64,000 nt of DNA, from positions 7,626,001 to 7,690,000 of the forward strand of contig NC_134993.1 of the NCBI RefSeq assembly GCF_050947335.1, written 5' to 3'. The stretch is from Megachile rotundata. Lineage: Eukaryota > Arthropoda > Insecta > Hymenoptera > Megachilidae. Both the position numbers and the translations under genes were made by a program. The notes under the pieces are model-generated. The model did not search any database. It was not told where the DNA came from and worked only from the letters and a program-made list of their open reading frames with translations. Below are positions 21,950 through 33,193 of this stretch, in pieces; positions within the stretch are counted from its first letter, which is position 1; each line of letters opens with the position of its first letter.

Positions 21950-22340
21950 ACTAGATAATTGGGACGTTTTGAAAAATTACTTCATGTTAGCAACAATAGA
22001 AGAAGACTCGCGCACATCAAAGTCACATTATGCACAGGGAACATACAAACACCTCTGCAACAAGATAAAATCGAAATTATTAAGGAAAACCATGAAACTC
22101 CACTGGGACGTCTTAGGGGCATTAAGAAAACTTACAATCGCATACGACATAATTATTATTGAAAAAACACGAAGAAAGATATAATAGATGACGTCAAAAC
22201 CTGCATCGAATGCCAAAGAAACAAACTGGTAAGGATGAAAAGTAGAGAACTGCCACTAACAAGAAAAAACCATAGTTATATGTTAACCATCCAGGACAAT
22301 TTAAGTGTCATCCAAGTGTCATCAAAGTCGGAGAAGAGCA
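21950..22340 (+). pseudogene. Gypsy integrase zinc-domain fragment
   Basis: 'IIKENHETPLGRLRGIKKTY' and 'NRIRHNYY', then after a stop 'DVKTCIECQRNKLVRM', are the HH-CC zinc domain of a Gypsy integrase. The second His of the usual 'GGHRGI' is replaced in 'GRLRGI'. A short piece resembling the start of the catalytic core follows and ends at about 22,340. It belongs to a family different from the one at 20.0 kb. Confidence 0.7.
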
Positions 22341-24290
22341 GTTCGATATGTCACAGATTTTGACTCAAAAAAATGTTCAATCCTTAACTGATTCATAAAC
22401 GTTCACAATATCTTCCTATGACAATATAAATACAATATTACATCTTTTACGTGTTATGTTTAAAGTATCGATTTATGATCAAGTTGTAATGGTAGAGAGA
22501 GGTCAGATTAAAATTTCAAATCAAAATTTATGATCACAAAGCAATTCTGGATATTTAAAAACTTATATGATTCTGCTAACATTTGCAAACACTCCCACAT
22601 ATATTACATGCAATTGTTTAACAGCCATGAATAAATAGCACGACATTGCATCTCCAGGCAATTTTAATCTGAAATAACTAAATAACTCAGTAGTGTATAT
22701 GTGGGAATGTAACAGATCCTTTGGAAGTTATATTCCAGCCCCATTTTTCAGAAATAATTACAATCAGTTTTGACATAATTGTCAACATTTTAATTTGTCC
22801 GAAGTACGCAGTTATTTTACATTAATTTCTCGAGCATTCTACCTGAATTGTTCAAAAATATACTGCCAAGTTGAATCATGTGTTTGTTCTGACAATCGTT
22901 TCGATGCGCAAAACCGTTAATCGGATACAATAAATAGTTAATAACATAAATAATGATGAGTTGAATTGAAAATTTATGCAAAGCTGAAAATTAAAACAAC
23001 TATGCAATGTGTGTTAGATGAAAAAAATTCGTCGAAAAGCACTTTGACATAAAAGTAAAACCTCTCTGATATTTTCCGCTTCAACGTTTATATTTTTGAA
23101 AAAATTGTTCATGTAATCGTATAAATTAAATAGGGTCCTATAATAGAGATTGCATCCTTGAAATATCTTTAACTATTAAATATGACTTGTTTCAGGAATT
23201 TAATCATCTCTATTTACTGAACAATTTATTCAAAGACGCAACTTGCTTATGCAAACAAATTTTAAGACTACATTATAATTTCACTATTGTCCTAAAATTT
23301 GTTGTACCTGATTTACTCTTTGTTTAACTTATACGATGAGATAAAAACCATAGTGCTATTTAATTTTCCTTTCATGAAATGAGAGGTTATTAAATTGACA
23401 GCATATTTGTTTCGCTCGTATATTCTCATATGTTGAAATGCAAGCAACCTTCTATATACTAATTTTACTTTTAATAAACAAATATACATTATATGAATGC
23501 ACATATGTCTATATTTTAAATAATTTGATTCACACTATGGCTTTAATCTCCCTCTATTAAATTACAAATCCATTTACAATTTACACTATTTTTCTTTGAA
23601 CAAATGTGTAGACTATATCTACGTAGACCTGACAGTATTTCTAAAACCAACTCTCATCTTCTCATATAATGTAACGATCAGTAAGAAGTTATAACATAGT
23701 ATATTGTTCCTCCTAATCTAAATCCTGTGCTTCGACAATAGCTTGTTTAGATAGATATTTTTCTTGACGAGTCTACTAAATTATATATCTAATAAGTCAT
23801 GCGACTTATGCTTATGGAATGTGAGTTCCAGGAAGAAACTGAAGGTAGGGCTTCTACAGTAGAAACTGCATCCACGAACTGAACGTAAGGTACACCCATG
23901 TACTGCAGTGTCCATTACTATTTGACTTATCACATCACTTTTACTGATTCGGTCGTCTTACAGTCATCTCAAAATTTGAGTATCATTTTCTCAGATATCC
24001 GTACAAATGCCTCAAGAAAAATTCGGAGATGGAAATTTTGTTCTGTTCCAGTTATCAATACATCTCGTAAGACTTTATTCAGAGCTTATCTTTCTGCAGA
24101 GAATATAATGCTGTTCCATATGCAGTTGGACTTTCTCAGAGTACACTGTACCAGTTGTTAGAACTTTTAATAGCTGATATACGAGCTTCGGAAAAATTTT
24201 CTTCCCAAGTTTCTGCAACAGGCTAGAATTAGTATAAATTTAATTCTAGCTCTTAACGCTTCATATAACAACAGTAGAAATAAATGATAT
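22341..24290. other. AT-rich non-coding DNA
   Basis: No gene, element end or RNA gene is supported on either strand. Short frames (for example 23,898-24,161) show no domain. Confidence 0.5.
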
Positions 24291-24502
24291 TCCTCTGCGT
24301 CTGTACGTTGTGATAAAGATGTATGACTGATCTTCACACGTCATTGCCATATTGCAGCATTTTTTCTACTTCCAAGTACGACCAAGATGTATTTCATCTG
24401 CGTCTGTATGTCGTAGTAAAGATGCATGACTGGTCTTTACATGTGATTGCCACGTTGCAGCAATTTTTCTACTTCCAAGTGTGACCAAGATGCATTATAC
24501 TG
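24291..24502. repeat. 104-bp tandem duplication
   Basis: The block starting 'ctctgcgtctgtacgttg' at 24,293 returns at 24,397 with about 10% difference, ending 'ctacttccaagtgtgaccaa'. Two copies only; no coding frame is shared. Confidence 0.75.
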
Positions 24503-25270
24503 TTAACAATTATGCACTACTATGTAGATAACTTCTGTTGTACTAAATGCAGCGTCTGGGCGATCCGCTTAATATACAAGCAAATTAGATTTATACGATT
24601 GACATAAAGAATAGTGCAATCTGAATTATTCCATGCATAACTTTCTGGTACAGGTTCATGACTCCAATGCGCATTTTCTAATAAATGTAAATTTCGATGC
24701 ATAAATAAATATTTCGAAAGATTTATTTTGACGTAAGATTTACTTCTAGTAAATCTTCTAAGTATTTTCCCATTAAGATTTGTTTCTCCTTAGAAAATTA
24801 TTTCTTCATCTGTCCAAGACAAAAACATGAGTCTTATGTATCGAATATATCCACACATAGTAGTCGTCTTACAATCTTTGGAAGAACAAATGCAATCTCT
24901 TCCATGAAGTTCAGTAGATAGTGCTTTGAATGGGCTGTCCTGAGTTTGCTGATGAACTTCTTCACCACATTCAACGAACCTGTTGGCATGGAGCATTAAA
25001 ATATCTATATTCCATATCAATACAAGTTAATGATGCAGACGCAAGCTGTACTGAGTGATAGCATTATTATACTCGTTAAGAATTTATCTGAGATAAGTTC
25101 AGAGCTGAATTTTGACAGTTTCTTGAATCACTTCACCGTTTCAAGAGCCGTACGAATCGGTATAAGTACTGGAACAGGTGTCGTTTGATGTTATTTAGTC
25201 AGTTGTCACAGCGTGAACATAGGGGTAGTGGTGACTACCAGAGCAAAAATATGTTATATCATTCCATTGT
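24503..25270. other. Unassigned DNA
   Basis: Open frames on the minus strand (24,520-24,702 and 24,790-25,020) look slightly more protein-like than their surroundings but carry no motif I can name. They could be remnants of an old mobile element. Confidence 0.35.
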
Positions 25271-25273
25271 GAA

Positions 25274-25455
25274 GTAACTGGAACACTGTTGCATCTTAAT
25301 ACTGCACCGTCTTGATGTAACTGGAACATTGTCCCATCTTCATGCAACTGAAACGTTGCACCTTCATGTAACTGAAATGTTGCGTCTTCATATAACTAAA
25401 GCACTGTTCCATCTTCATGTAACTGAAACATACTTCCTTTTTGATGTAACTGAAG
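25274..25455. repeat. Tandem repeat of about 30 bp with 'atgtaactga' core
   Basis: 'gtaactggaacactgttgca', 'tgtaactggaacattgtccc', 'atgtaactgaaacgttgc' and similar units recur six or seven times with spacing 24-33 bp. The array is imperfect and non-coding; the short frame at 25,329-25,553 is a by-product. Confidence 0.7.
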
Positions 25456-27185
25456 ATATTGGTTGCATTCAATTTTCAGTGTTGTGTTTCAGTGTTCCAC
25501 ATAGCAATTATAAATTGGTGATAAGTAGAAATTTATTCCACAGTGATATTTGATTCTGGCTTCAAATTGGATTACTTCTGTGCAGTCGTAACCTGACGTC
25601 AGCAGTAGTTGGATGTACACCTTTGATAAGTTCAATGATCTGGTTCCTGCATCACTTTCTTCAACGTTGATCAGCGACAGTGTTTTCTTGATCTGCTACA
25701 TGTTAGGTTCATCTACCAATGAGTGGATAAGTTCATCCACTGCATAGATTTTCTATAGTTCCTACATAGTTCACATATGTTCGTGTATAATTATTAATAA
25801 CTTTCTGAATTCTATTTACAGATCCTGCAGCTAAAGTGCATTGTTTATTATTCTTATAATATTTGTCACTCTTTCCGATGATTAATATTGTTTCATTCTA
25901 AGTCCTTTAATTTTTAATATAATAGTGACAAAATGATAAATCCACGCACTCTGACTTTGGGATCAAAATACTTACACTATATGTAATGTTAAAGACTTAT
26001 CGTAGAATTATTTAGTTTTATTTAATTTTTAAGTAAAATTGTATAAGTATGAGTTATGTGTAATTGAATGTAAAATAACCACGGTTATTCGTTATGCGTA
26101 ATATTGCGAATTGTGTGATATTGTAATAGCGAAAAGTTTATTTGTATCAAAGAGCGAAGTAAGAGCGAACGAGATAGCATTAGTAAACTTCTTAGAAACG
26201 ATGCCTAGCTGGCGATCTCCTTGCGTTCACAGGAGTGCTTCGGCAAACCTGGGGCCGTTCAGGCCAACGGCTAGGGGAGGTACTGTATGTATCGCCCTGA
26301 GGCTTGTATGACCCACAGTAGAAGATGCCAAAAATCTCCGGTAATAAGGGACAGTGGACGGAGAACCACAAGGCCCGAGCGCGTCGCGAACATTGCTCGA
26401 GCGAGGCCCGAATATTCATTATAAAATTGTTGATTGAAGAAGCAAGACGTATCTGACTCGCTCTTACAAGAGATATATTCGTGAATTAATTAATTATTTT
26501 TACTAACGTGGTTTTGTTCGTCAATTACTGGTAATATTTTTGCGTTCTATAAATCCTGTAACTTTCATCTGTAACTTTCTTCCATAAATTCACACAATTT
26601 GTATTCAAATTATTTATATAAAACTTGCTAACTAATCCCGATTTTGTTTTGTTTTGTTCAATGTTAGTTTATCAATTAACATGTATAAAAGTAAAATTTT
26701 TAAAACTTCACGTGGACCTTATACTGATCAGAAAATTTACCTTCTTGAAATTGCTTTAGGGTGTACACATAACTTTTAAAACTTCGAGTTCTTGAACATA
26801 ATGTGTACATCTAGATAATTGAAATATAGAAAAGGCAATAATTCTTCCAAACATACCCTCCATTTTTAATGGAGTGTATTAGATTCTTTTGCAGAGACTG
26901 GTATCATAAAAATAGTCTACATCAATTCAATATATCGGTCCTAGTTACTGTTTTTATCTAAATATACCTTTCAGTATTCCCTACTAAGACAGTGTGAACG
27001 TTTCATGAATCCATTAGATTGATACACTATGATTCCTTTGGTAACAATGCTGGTTACATACTTATAAGTACATCCTATATATTCGTCTATATCAGCGGCA
27101 AGAACTACCCCTACTCCAGGTACAAGCCGAGATCCTTGTTGCAAGGGTTAATACTTAGTATATGAGTATTTGGCCCACTTAAGGA
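25456..27185. other. Mostly unassigned, with a GC-rich patch at 26.19-26.43 kb
   Basis: The patch at about 26,190-26,430 is CG-rich ('gcccgagcgcgtcgcgaac') and sits in otherwise AT-rich DNA. Small frames on both strands there have no recognisable domain. It may be an LTR or untranslated part of an unidentified element. Nothing else was recognised. Confidence 0.35.
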
Positions 27186-27189
27186 TACA

Positions 27190-27415
27190 ACAACATCGGA
27201 GACTATGTATTGGTTAAAAGGAACCCAGTATCCAACGCAGCCAATCGTGAAATAGCGAAATTTTGCCATGCGTGTGAAGGTCTATAGGCAGTAATAAAGA
27301 AAAGGACCATCTACATTCCAATTGTATGATTGCCAATCCGGTGCAATTCGCAGAACATTCCATGCTTCTAGTTTACGGCCATATCTACGGGCAGAAGAAA
27401 CGGCGAATGTGATAA
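27190..27415 (+). pseudogene. Gypsy integrase C-terminal remnant
   Basis: In shifting frames the plus strand gives 'GDYVLVKRNPVSNAANREIA' and, further on, 'SGAIRRTFHASSLRPYLRAE'. These resemble the C-terminal part of Gypsy integrase, where a 'P(L/V)SNAA' segment is followed by a 'R(T/R)VHVSQLRPY'-like ending. Stops and shifts break it. It is short, so the call rests on these two segments being in the right order and spacing. Confidence 0.5.
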
Positions 27416-27546
27416 AGCGAGGTTAAGAATTCAGTGAAAACCCCTCCCAAAGAAAAGCTAATATATATAAACAGTAGTGCCCGATAAGCGAAATTAGATT
27501 ATTTGGAACGTTTGAATAATACGGACGAGCGCTTCATAACAAAGTA

Positions 27547-27806
27547 TTGGTTCAAAGTCTTCAGTTACAACAGCCAGAAGTATACAGTAACGAATGGAGA
27601 AGAAGAATGGAAAGAAAAGAAGAGGCAAATGTAGAAGTAAAAAATAAGTATGCAGTGTTAGAAGCGAAAGAAAATGGAGTAGAAGTGGTCAAGGGTGAGG
27701 ACAGGAAGGAAAATAGTGGTACATATAACGTTTCATGTCTGCTGGTCCTTTCCTCTACAAGAATGGAACGACTTCTTTAAAGAATTGAAAAATCATGGAA
27801 AATATT
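27547..27806 (+). other. Unidentified short ORF and an isolated copy of the 102-bp repeat core
   Basis: A 77-codon frame opens 'MVQSLQLQQPEVYSNEWRRR' and is Glu/Lys-rich; I do not recognise it. At 27,746-27,806 lies a nearly exact copy of the roughly 58-bp core of the array at 37-39 kb ('ctacaagaatggaacgactt'). It encodes 'SFPLQEWNDFFKELKNHG' in the same sense. This copy is 9 kb from the array and lacks the rest of the unit. Confidence 0.5.
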
Positions 27807-27978
27807 ATAGTATTATATGCATCGTGGAATATTCCATTGACTGGAATATTGAAGAATCGACCGTTAAACAAATGAATTTCGGGCAACGACGTCGCCGCCC
27901 GGACGGCGGCGGTATGTATTACAGAATAAATATCCTTATGTTCAAGTGAAATAGTTATCTTACGTTCTTTACACTCGA

Positions 27979-28480
27979 ACCTTTTTTTTTTTTTTTTGTT
28001 TTAGGAAGACAGAAATTCTATTACGGACACCTGGGAAGATAGCCCAGGTAGTGTAGAAAGACTCACGCTTCCAGCACCCCTAGAAAAGGGACGGTTTCCA
28101 CGCATACCCACTAAAACTGTCTCCCGCCCCCGCCACAAGGGCGGAGGGTGGCGGCAACCCGTCAGGCTTCCCTACCGGTTAGGCATAGTCCATCTGCGCT
28201 AGGCCATCGCTCGCTGTTGTGGAAGAAAGACTACCCCCCCCCCCCCAAACCCCCGCCCTCCACCCCTCGCGTATGTGTTCCATGTGTGGAGAATGGATGC
28301 TCTCAACCAAAGGATCTTGGCCCGAGGGGCTACGTCAAGATCTAAGGGGAGGCTCCCGGGCAAAAATGCGCTGACCTCCAGCTTGTCTTGTAACGCCCCC
28401 TCAGCACCGCCTCCCGGTGGGCTCGAACATACGGCAAAAAACCGCGACCTCTCCCCACCATTTCGCACCTAAGTATCATA
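27979..28480. other. Poly(T)/splice-acceptor-like site and GC-rich stretch
   Basis: A run of T followed by 'gttttag' near 27,985-28,004 looks like a strong splice acceptor, or alternatively the reverse-strand poly(A) end of a retrotransposed sequence. After it the DNA becomes very GC-rich, with a C14-type run near 28,231-28,246 and several small overlapping frames on both strands. None is identifiable. Confidence 0.35.
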
Positions 28481-28959
28481 GCACGCTGTCTATTTTCTAT
28501 ACTTGATTCTGATTTCGTCGCAATTATCTGATTTTGTCTGCTTTGTTTTCAAATTTCAAAATCCCCCCCTCTCTTGAGCAAGAAAAGTTTATCTTCTGGC
28601 TAGATCCTGTCACCTCTATGTATCCTATACTATTCTCAGTTACATGAGTTTCAACTCATAAAAATTCGTGAAATTTCTGTCCCCACTAGGTTTGTTTCCC
28701 TTACCGCACATTCGCTGTTAATATTCCGCTTCGCCGTCGTTTCGTACTTTAAATTTCCACGCACCGCTTTCCATCGCGTTTTCGCGCTGTTTCCCCTTCC
28801 CTTGCGCCTTTTTAACCCTTTACGTTATCGCCGCTTACCAATTTTCCCCGCATTTCCTATTACGCCCCAGTCTTCTTCCACAACGCTACATGAGCCCATT
28901 GCTCTCGGTAAAAATTTCTCCTTCCTCTCTCCTGTCAATTCCACTCAGTCCCCGTTGTC

Positions 28960-29440
28960 GCCCCCTAATGGCGCCATGACCAGGCTGACGACTAGGTTCC
29001 TTGCTGAATCAACAGTTGATCGGAAGGGTGCTCGGTTCGATTTGATCTCTCTCCCTCCTCTCCCCCGCTTCGTCGATCCCCGTTTTGTGCCCCCTAATGG
29101 TGCTATGACCAGGCTGACACCGGTTTCCTCCTTTGCAGGTTTGAGTCGTTCGATCGATCGTGTCTTATGTTTTCTCCTTCTTCTCTCCCGCCGACCCCCC
29201 TCGGTCCCCATTGTCGCCACCTAATGGTGCCATGACCAGGCTGACGACTGGGTCCCTAGTTGAATCAACAGTTGATCAGAAGGGTCCTCTGCTCAATTTG
29301 ACCTCTCTCCCTCCTCTTCCCCGCTTCGTCGGTCCCGGTTTTGTGCCCCCTAATGGTGCTATGATCAGGCTGACACCGGTTTCCTCCCTTGCAGGTTTGA
29401 GTCGTTTGATCGGTCGTGTCTATGTTTGTTTCTCCGTGAA
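28960..29440 (+). repeat. Four tandem units of about 128 bp
   Basis: The word 'ctaatggygcyatgaccagg' followed by 'ctgac' begins at 28,965, 29,094, 29,221 and 29,350, spacings 129, 127 and 129 bp. Odd and even units differ systematically (gacgacta/g versus gacaccgg), so the real period is a 256-bp dimer present twice. Units include pyrimidine-rich tracts and 'ccttgcaggtttgagtcg', a splice-acceptor-like ending. The array stops about 20 bp before the leader of the ORF at 29,462, so it may be that ORF's promoter or 5' UTR. Confidence 0.85.
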
Positions 29441-29461
29441 ATCAGGACACTGATAACGCTG

Positions 29462-30226
29462 ATGTCAGACACCGCCTTGATTGCAACTACTAGACAAGCG
29501 ACGAGGATGTTCCCACCACCAGCAGCTTTAAATTATATATTCACCAACGAATCCCACAGAGTAGGGAATAGTGTTTACAATACTATAGATCTATACGGCA
29601 ATTTCAACTTCTCAGGGCATGGTGCGTTTGCTTTTTACAAGGTCTTTATGAGTACGAAGTGGAAATTGAATTTAAATGGCGCTACTGACAGTCAGGCAAA
29701 ACAAGTATGTTATCACTCTATGTTTGGAACCTACAAGGAAGATTTAGGAATTCTATCACAAATAACTAATCAAGCAACATGGGATACAAGAGAAGAATTA
29801 GGTCGCATTTTCCAAAAGGCAAATACTACTGGCACCTCAATCACGTTTGAGCCGATCAAACAGAAATTTTATTCTAGGATGTCTCAAGCAAATCAGACTG
29901 GACTGTTAACATCATCATATAGTCAGCTATCATCTATACCCTGCTTTAGTGGCAAAACAAAAAGGAAATTTTCCGACGCATTCTTTAATCACTTAATGAG
30001 TGAGAAAAGCAAAGCTAGTGGAGGTAGGTCCTTACAATCCTTGGTGAGTAGCTACACAACCCTCCGTGATAAGCTGCGCAAACTATTGGAGAAGAATCAA
30101 GGAACGTTGGATGCAGGAACTACTGGATGGAGGCGTATAGAGGACGTTACACCCACTCTGGAGGGACAAGAAGACACTGACATGGTCATACAAGCCACTG
30201 GAAGATTCTTTTTGGGAAAGTCTTAA
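29462..30226 (+). CDS. Intact 255-codon ORF of unknown, possibly viral, origin
   Basis: I do not recognise the protein with certainty. Using the ATG at 29,462 (MSDTALIATT) rather than the upstream ATG at 29,426, it is about 255 residues long and rather basic. It has no signal peptide or membrane segment. It is Ser/Thr/Gln-rich in the middle and has a Lys/Arg-rich helix-like stretch ('SYTTLRDKLRKLLEKNQG') near residue 200. It has no stop or frameshift, unlike almost every other frame here. About 60 bp after the stop is 'caaaataaatatagg', a possible polyadenylation signal. Size and character would suit a nucleocapsid-like protein from an integrated RNA virus or a captured element protein. That is inference, and a lineage-specific host gene is equally possible. 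Confidence 0.5.
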   Translation: MSDTALIATTRQATRMFPPPAALNYIFTNESHRVGNSVYNTIDLYGNFNFSGHGAFAFYKVFMSTKWKLNLNGATDSQAKQVCYHSMFGTYKEDLGILSQITNQATWDTREELGRIFQKANTTGTSITFEPIKQKFYSRMSQANQTGLLTSSYSQLSSIPCFSGKTKRKFSDAFFNHLMSEKSKASGGRSLQSLVSSYTTLRDKLRKLLEKNQGTLDAGTTGWRRIEDVTPTLEGQEDTDMVIQATGRFFLGKS

Positions 30227-30350
30227 TCTTTTTGAACATGTAATTTCTGATCGTTCGTTCAATCAATATCCCCTTTGTATTCAATCAAAATAAATATAGG
30301 TTTTATAGATTAAGGTTTATCTAAAAGGGTCTTGTTTTTACTTCGTCTGC

Positions 30351-31252
30351 TTGTATCTGGCCTTTTACAAGGTGTACGAGTCCCGCTTCATTCAGAGTGA
30401 GATGCAGTCGTACCCGTTGCGGAATTTAATGTTCTTTAGCGAGGAGGTACGCCAAATTGTGGCTGGTGTTTCGCAGGTGCCGGTAGCCATCTCCTCAGTT
30501 CTTGGCGCTATTGGTAAGATCGAAGGATCTACTATATGGCATGCTTTCTTGCCGGACGCAGACGTTGAAGATCCCATACATGCTGCGCTACACATCACGC
30601 CTTCTAATATTCGTGATATTCTTGAGCGCGTGAACGCTGGTGATACTCCTTTAGCATATCGCCAACAAATCCGGCAAATGTGCGCCATCCCGGGTGTGCA
30701 TTGGAGCGGAGAATCTCGCATTTTAAATGTGGACTCCGTATGGCCGGTGGACTACTCGACCGATCACCTTCGCGAGGACGTTCATTGTTTTATGAACCTT
30801 TTGACTCGCGTGTCTGGTCGATTGCCGAAGAGCTTCTTGGCTAGTTTACCGCCTGGCGGATCTGCCGCCAAGTCGGGTTTAGTTTTAATGGACCCTGTCG
30901 GTATGTGCGTTACCTCTCGCTTTTTAACAGTGATGGAGGCTCGCACTACTTTGAAAAGGGCCGCTGGACAGCAGGACCGTATTGCTTTCCCAGCGGCGGA
31001 CGCGGCCGCTGCGAGGTATTGGCCACAACTCATTAACAAGTCGGCAGCAAAAGCCGGAAGCACGACGTGGGTGCGATGGTCGTTCTGATGAGCTCGATAT
31101 ACAATGTCACCCTAAAGAACCTGACGCGTTTTGTCGTGGAAATTTATCCGTTTCGGAACAGTTTCGCAGCCGGTCAATCTAAGGCATTGGCAGAACCTTA
31201 TAAGAAAAACGCGGACGTGCACTACGTTGCGAAAACCATTGGTGAATTGGAT
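30351..31252 (+). pseudogene. Unidentified long ORF, frameshifted near its end
   Basis: The frame from 30,351 to 31,088 (245 codons), then a second frame from about 31,067 to 31,252, give one continuous protein-like sequence after a single indel around 31,070-31,088. It begins in mid-protein: the first codons show no good start. It is far more GC-rich than the genome average. Segments such as 'VSQVPVAISSVLGAIGKIEG' and 'PPGGSAAKSGLVLMDPVG' are neither transposase nor polymerase motifs. A capsid-like protein of an integrated dsRNA virus would fit the general look, but I cannot name a family. The right end is cut by the mariner-type fragment at 31,253. Confidence 0.4.
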
Positions 31253-31725
31253 TCACCAGAGAAGGCTGCTTTAATGCCCACAATTCGCATTTGTAGAATG
31301 ATGAAAATCCGCATGCGATCCGTCCACGGGCAATGCAAACGCGCTGGTCCGTGAATCTTTGGCCCGGCATTTGTGAGGACTTTATTGTTGGTCCGTACAT
31401 TCTGCCCGACAGATTGGACGGATCAACTAATAAAGTGTTCTTGGAGCATGTTCTGCCGAATCTTTTGAAAGAAATTCCACTAGAGATTCGACAGAACATG
31501 TTTTTCCAACATGATGGTGCTCCAGCCCATTATGCCGCAAGTGTTCGAGCTTTCCTAGATTACACCTTTCAGGATAGGTAGGATCGGGCGCGGCGGCCCT
31601 GTCGCATGGCCCCCCAGGTCACCCGACATGAACCCGCTGGATTTTTTCTTCTGGGGATTCCTGAAGGTAAGGTACAAAATTTTCTTAAGAAAAGAATTAA
31701 TTTCATAGTATTTTCATACACCGAA
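31253..31725 (+). pseudogene. Second copy of the DUF4817-type transposase, middle fragment
   Basis: From 'FTREGCFNAHNSHL' onward the sequence parallels 17,391-17,790 base for base with moderate divergence. The intact part (31,333-31,581) contains the second catalytic Asp in 'FFQHDGAPAHYAA'. The region before the third Asp is frameshifted, and 'AGFFLLGIPEG' in one frame overlaps the normal 'PLDFFFWG' frame. The donor GTAAGG of the intron found at 17,756 is kept, followed by the intron's first part. N- and C-termini are absent. It separates the unidentified ORF from the Helitron. Confidence 0.82.
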
Positions 31726-31779
31726 CGGCACTGTTTTGGTCCGCAGTGGTTGGTCCCCACAGAAGATGATCAACAAGGT

Positions 31780-33021
31780 AGACGTACATGTGCCGGGATT
31801 GACGAACGTCGTCGGCGTCGTCTACAGAGGGAAAAAAAGTACCGCATACAAGAACGCCAAGAAGCCGCACGACGAACGGGGCAGCCATGGCCACAAAGCC
31901 ATCAACGGAGGCCTCTTATTATCACCTTGGTCCGATGAATGTCCTCTGCATTCACTGTTCAGCTAAACACTTTGAAGCAGAGCGCACAAAGTCTGGATAC
32001 TTTTTAACATGCTGTTCCAACGGAAAAGTTGCACTTACCCTTCGGCCGATCCACCCGTACCTGCGTGAGGTGTTCACCAACCCAGACCACATAGATTTCA
32101 ACTATTTTCAGGATAACAGCCGCTACCTGAATTCCGCTTTTAGCTTCTGCTCTCTGGGTTTTAAAATTGACAACCCTCCGCCTGGCGCTTACTATCTCAT
32201 TGGTAGAGGAGAAATCTTTCACCGTATTGGCCTTGCACCAAGAAGATAGTTCGCGTACAAACGCAAATATGCCGTATGGGTCTGCGTATTTTTGCAATAC
32301 TGAAACAGCCACAAGACTCCGCTACGAGGCCACTAAATTGAATCCACGGATACTCCACGACATCAATATGATTATGCAGGAAAACTCAGCCCTCGCTCAA
32401 CAGTACCTTCATGCGTACGAAAAAGAGCAGGAAATGATTTGTCGAAAACAACCACGCTCTACTGTACATATACAGTTGTTGCTTGGTCCTGCTGCCGCCG
32501 GTATACACGTTGGACAGACAAATCTTTCGACTACACGCGAAAATGTAGCAGTGTTGTATGGCGACCATTATGGTCTTCCGCGCCAACAACACCAACTTCT
32601 AATTCAACATCGTGCCATTCCTAACACCGACCCTTTACAAATGGTTAAGATCGTTAATCCACTCCTTGACGCCATGCTCTACCCTCTTCTCGATCCGTAC
32701 TCTATGATCGGATGGCATACGGGTATCCGTCATGCTATTACAACCGAGGTCCGGAAATATGTGATAATTCGCGAACACGCCGCTTATCAAATGCCCATTC
32801 GCGACGATCTGGAATACTTGCATGACATTGGCAAGTTGTTCCAGCAATGGTTGGTGGACAAGGCTCTGCGCGTTCAAGAAGACAAGCTTCAATGGTTACA
32901 AAAGAACCAGACTGCACTCCGCCGAGATTTCTTGCAGAACATCGGTGACTTCAACAATCCCGCTCGCAGAAACTTTCTGACGAACGACCGATCTGCTGCC
33001 GCCAATCCAGAGACCAGTGTA
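31780..33021 (+). pseudogene. Helitron Rep/Hel protein, N-terminal region
   Basis: The start is a basic segment ('DERRRRRLQREKKYRIQERQ', 31,801-31,870). A frame change leads to the cysteine-rich block 'YHLGPMNVLCIHCSAKHFEA' with 'CCSNGKVAL', then 'YLNSAFSFCSLGFKI' (to 32,249). A second shift near 32,220-32,270 leads to 'LNPRILHDINMIMQENSALA', 'LLDAMLYPLLDPYSMIGWHT' and 'GKLFQQWLVDKALRVQEDKL'. These are the conserved blocks upstream of the Rep domain in animal Helitrons, in the correct order. The frame is cut at 33,021 by the TIR element. Confidence 0.85.
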
Positions 33022-33147
33022 TGGGGGTGTCCTACTTGGACGTCGACCGAATGGACGCGTCCCGATTGAACGGTCCCGACTCGACGCGTTCCAATTCGAA
33101 GCGTTCCATTTCGAAGCTCTACCGATACGATACGTTCCAACTCGAAG

Positions 33148-33180
33148 CTGTTAGATTAGGTTAGGTTGGGTTAGGGTAGG
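33148..33180 (+). repeat. TTAGG-like short array
   Basis: 'ttagattaggttaggttggg' followed by 'ttagggtagg' is an imperfect run of the pentamer TTAGG, the common insect telomere repeat. It lies inside the left part of the 33,022-34,470 element, immediately before the R1-clade insertion point. It could be a captured telomeric fragment or chance low-complexity sequence. Confidence 0.5.
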
Positions 33181-33193
33181 TCCATTCGGCACT

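Noticed and set aside
28199..28472. Overlapping frames rich in Pro, Gly and Arg near 28.2-28.5 kb
   Set aside because: They derive from C- and G-rich low-complexity sequence. Both strands are equally open and no motif is present.
30392..31063. Minus-strand frames opposite the unidentified ORF at 30.35 kb
   Set aside because: The plus-strand frame is longer and continues past a single indel. The minus-strand frames are the expected mirror in GC-rich DNA.
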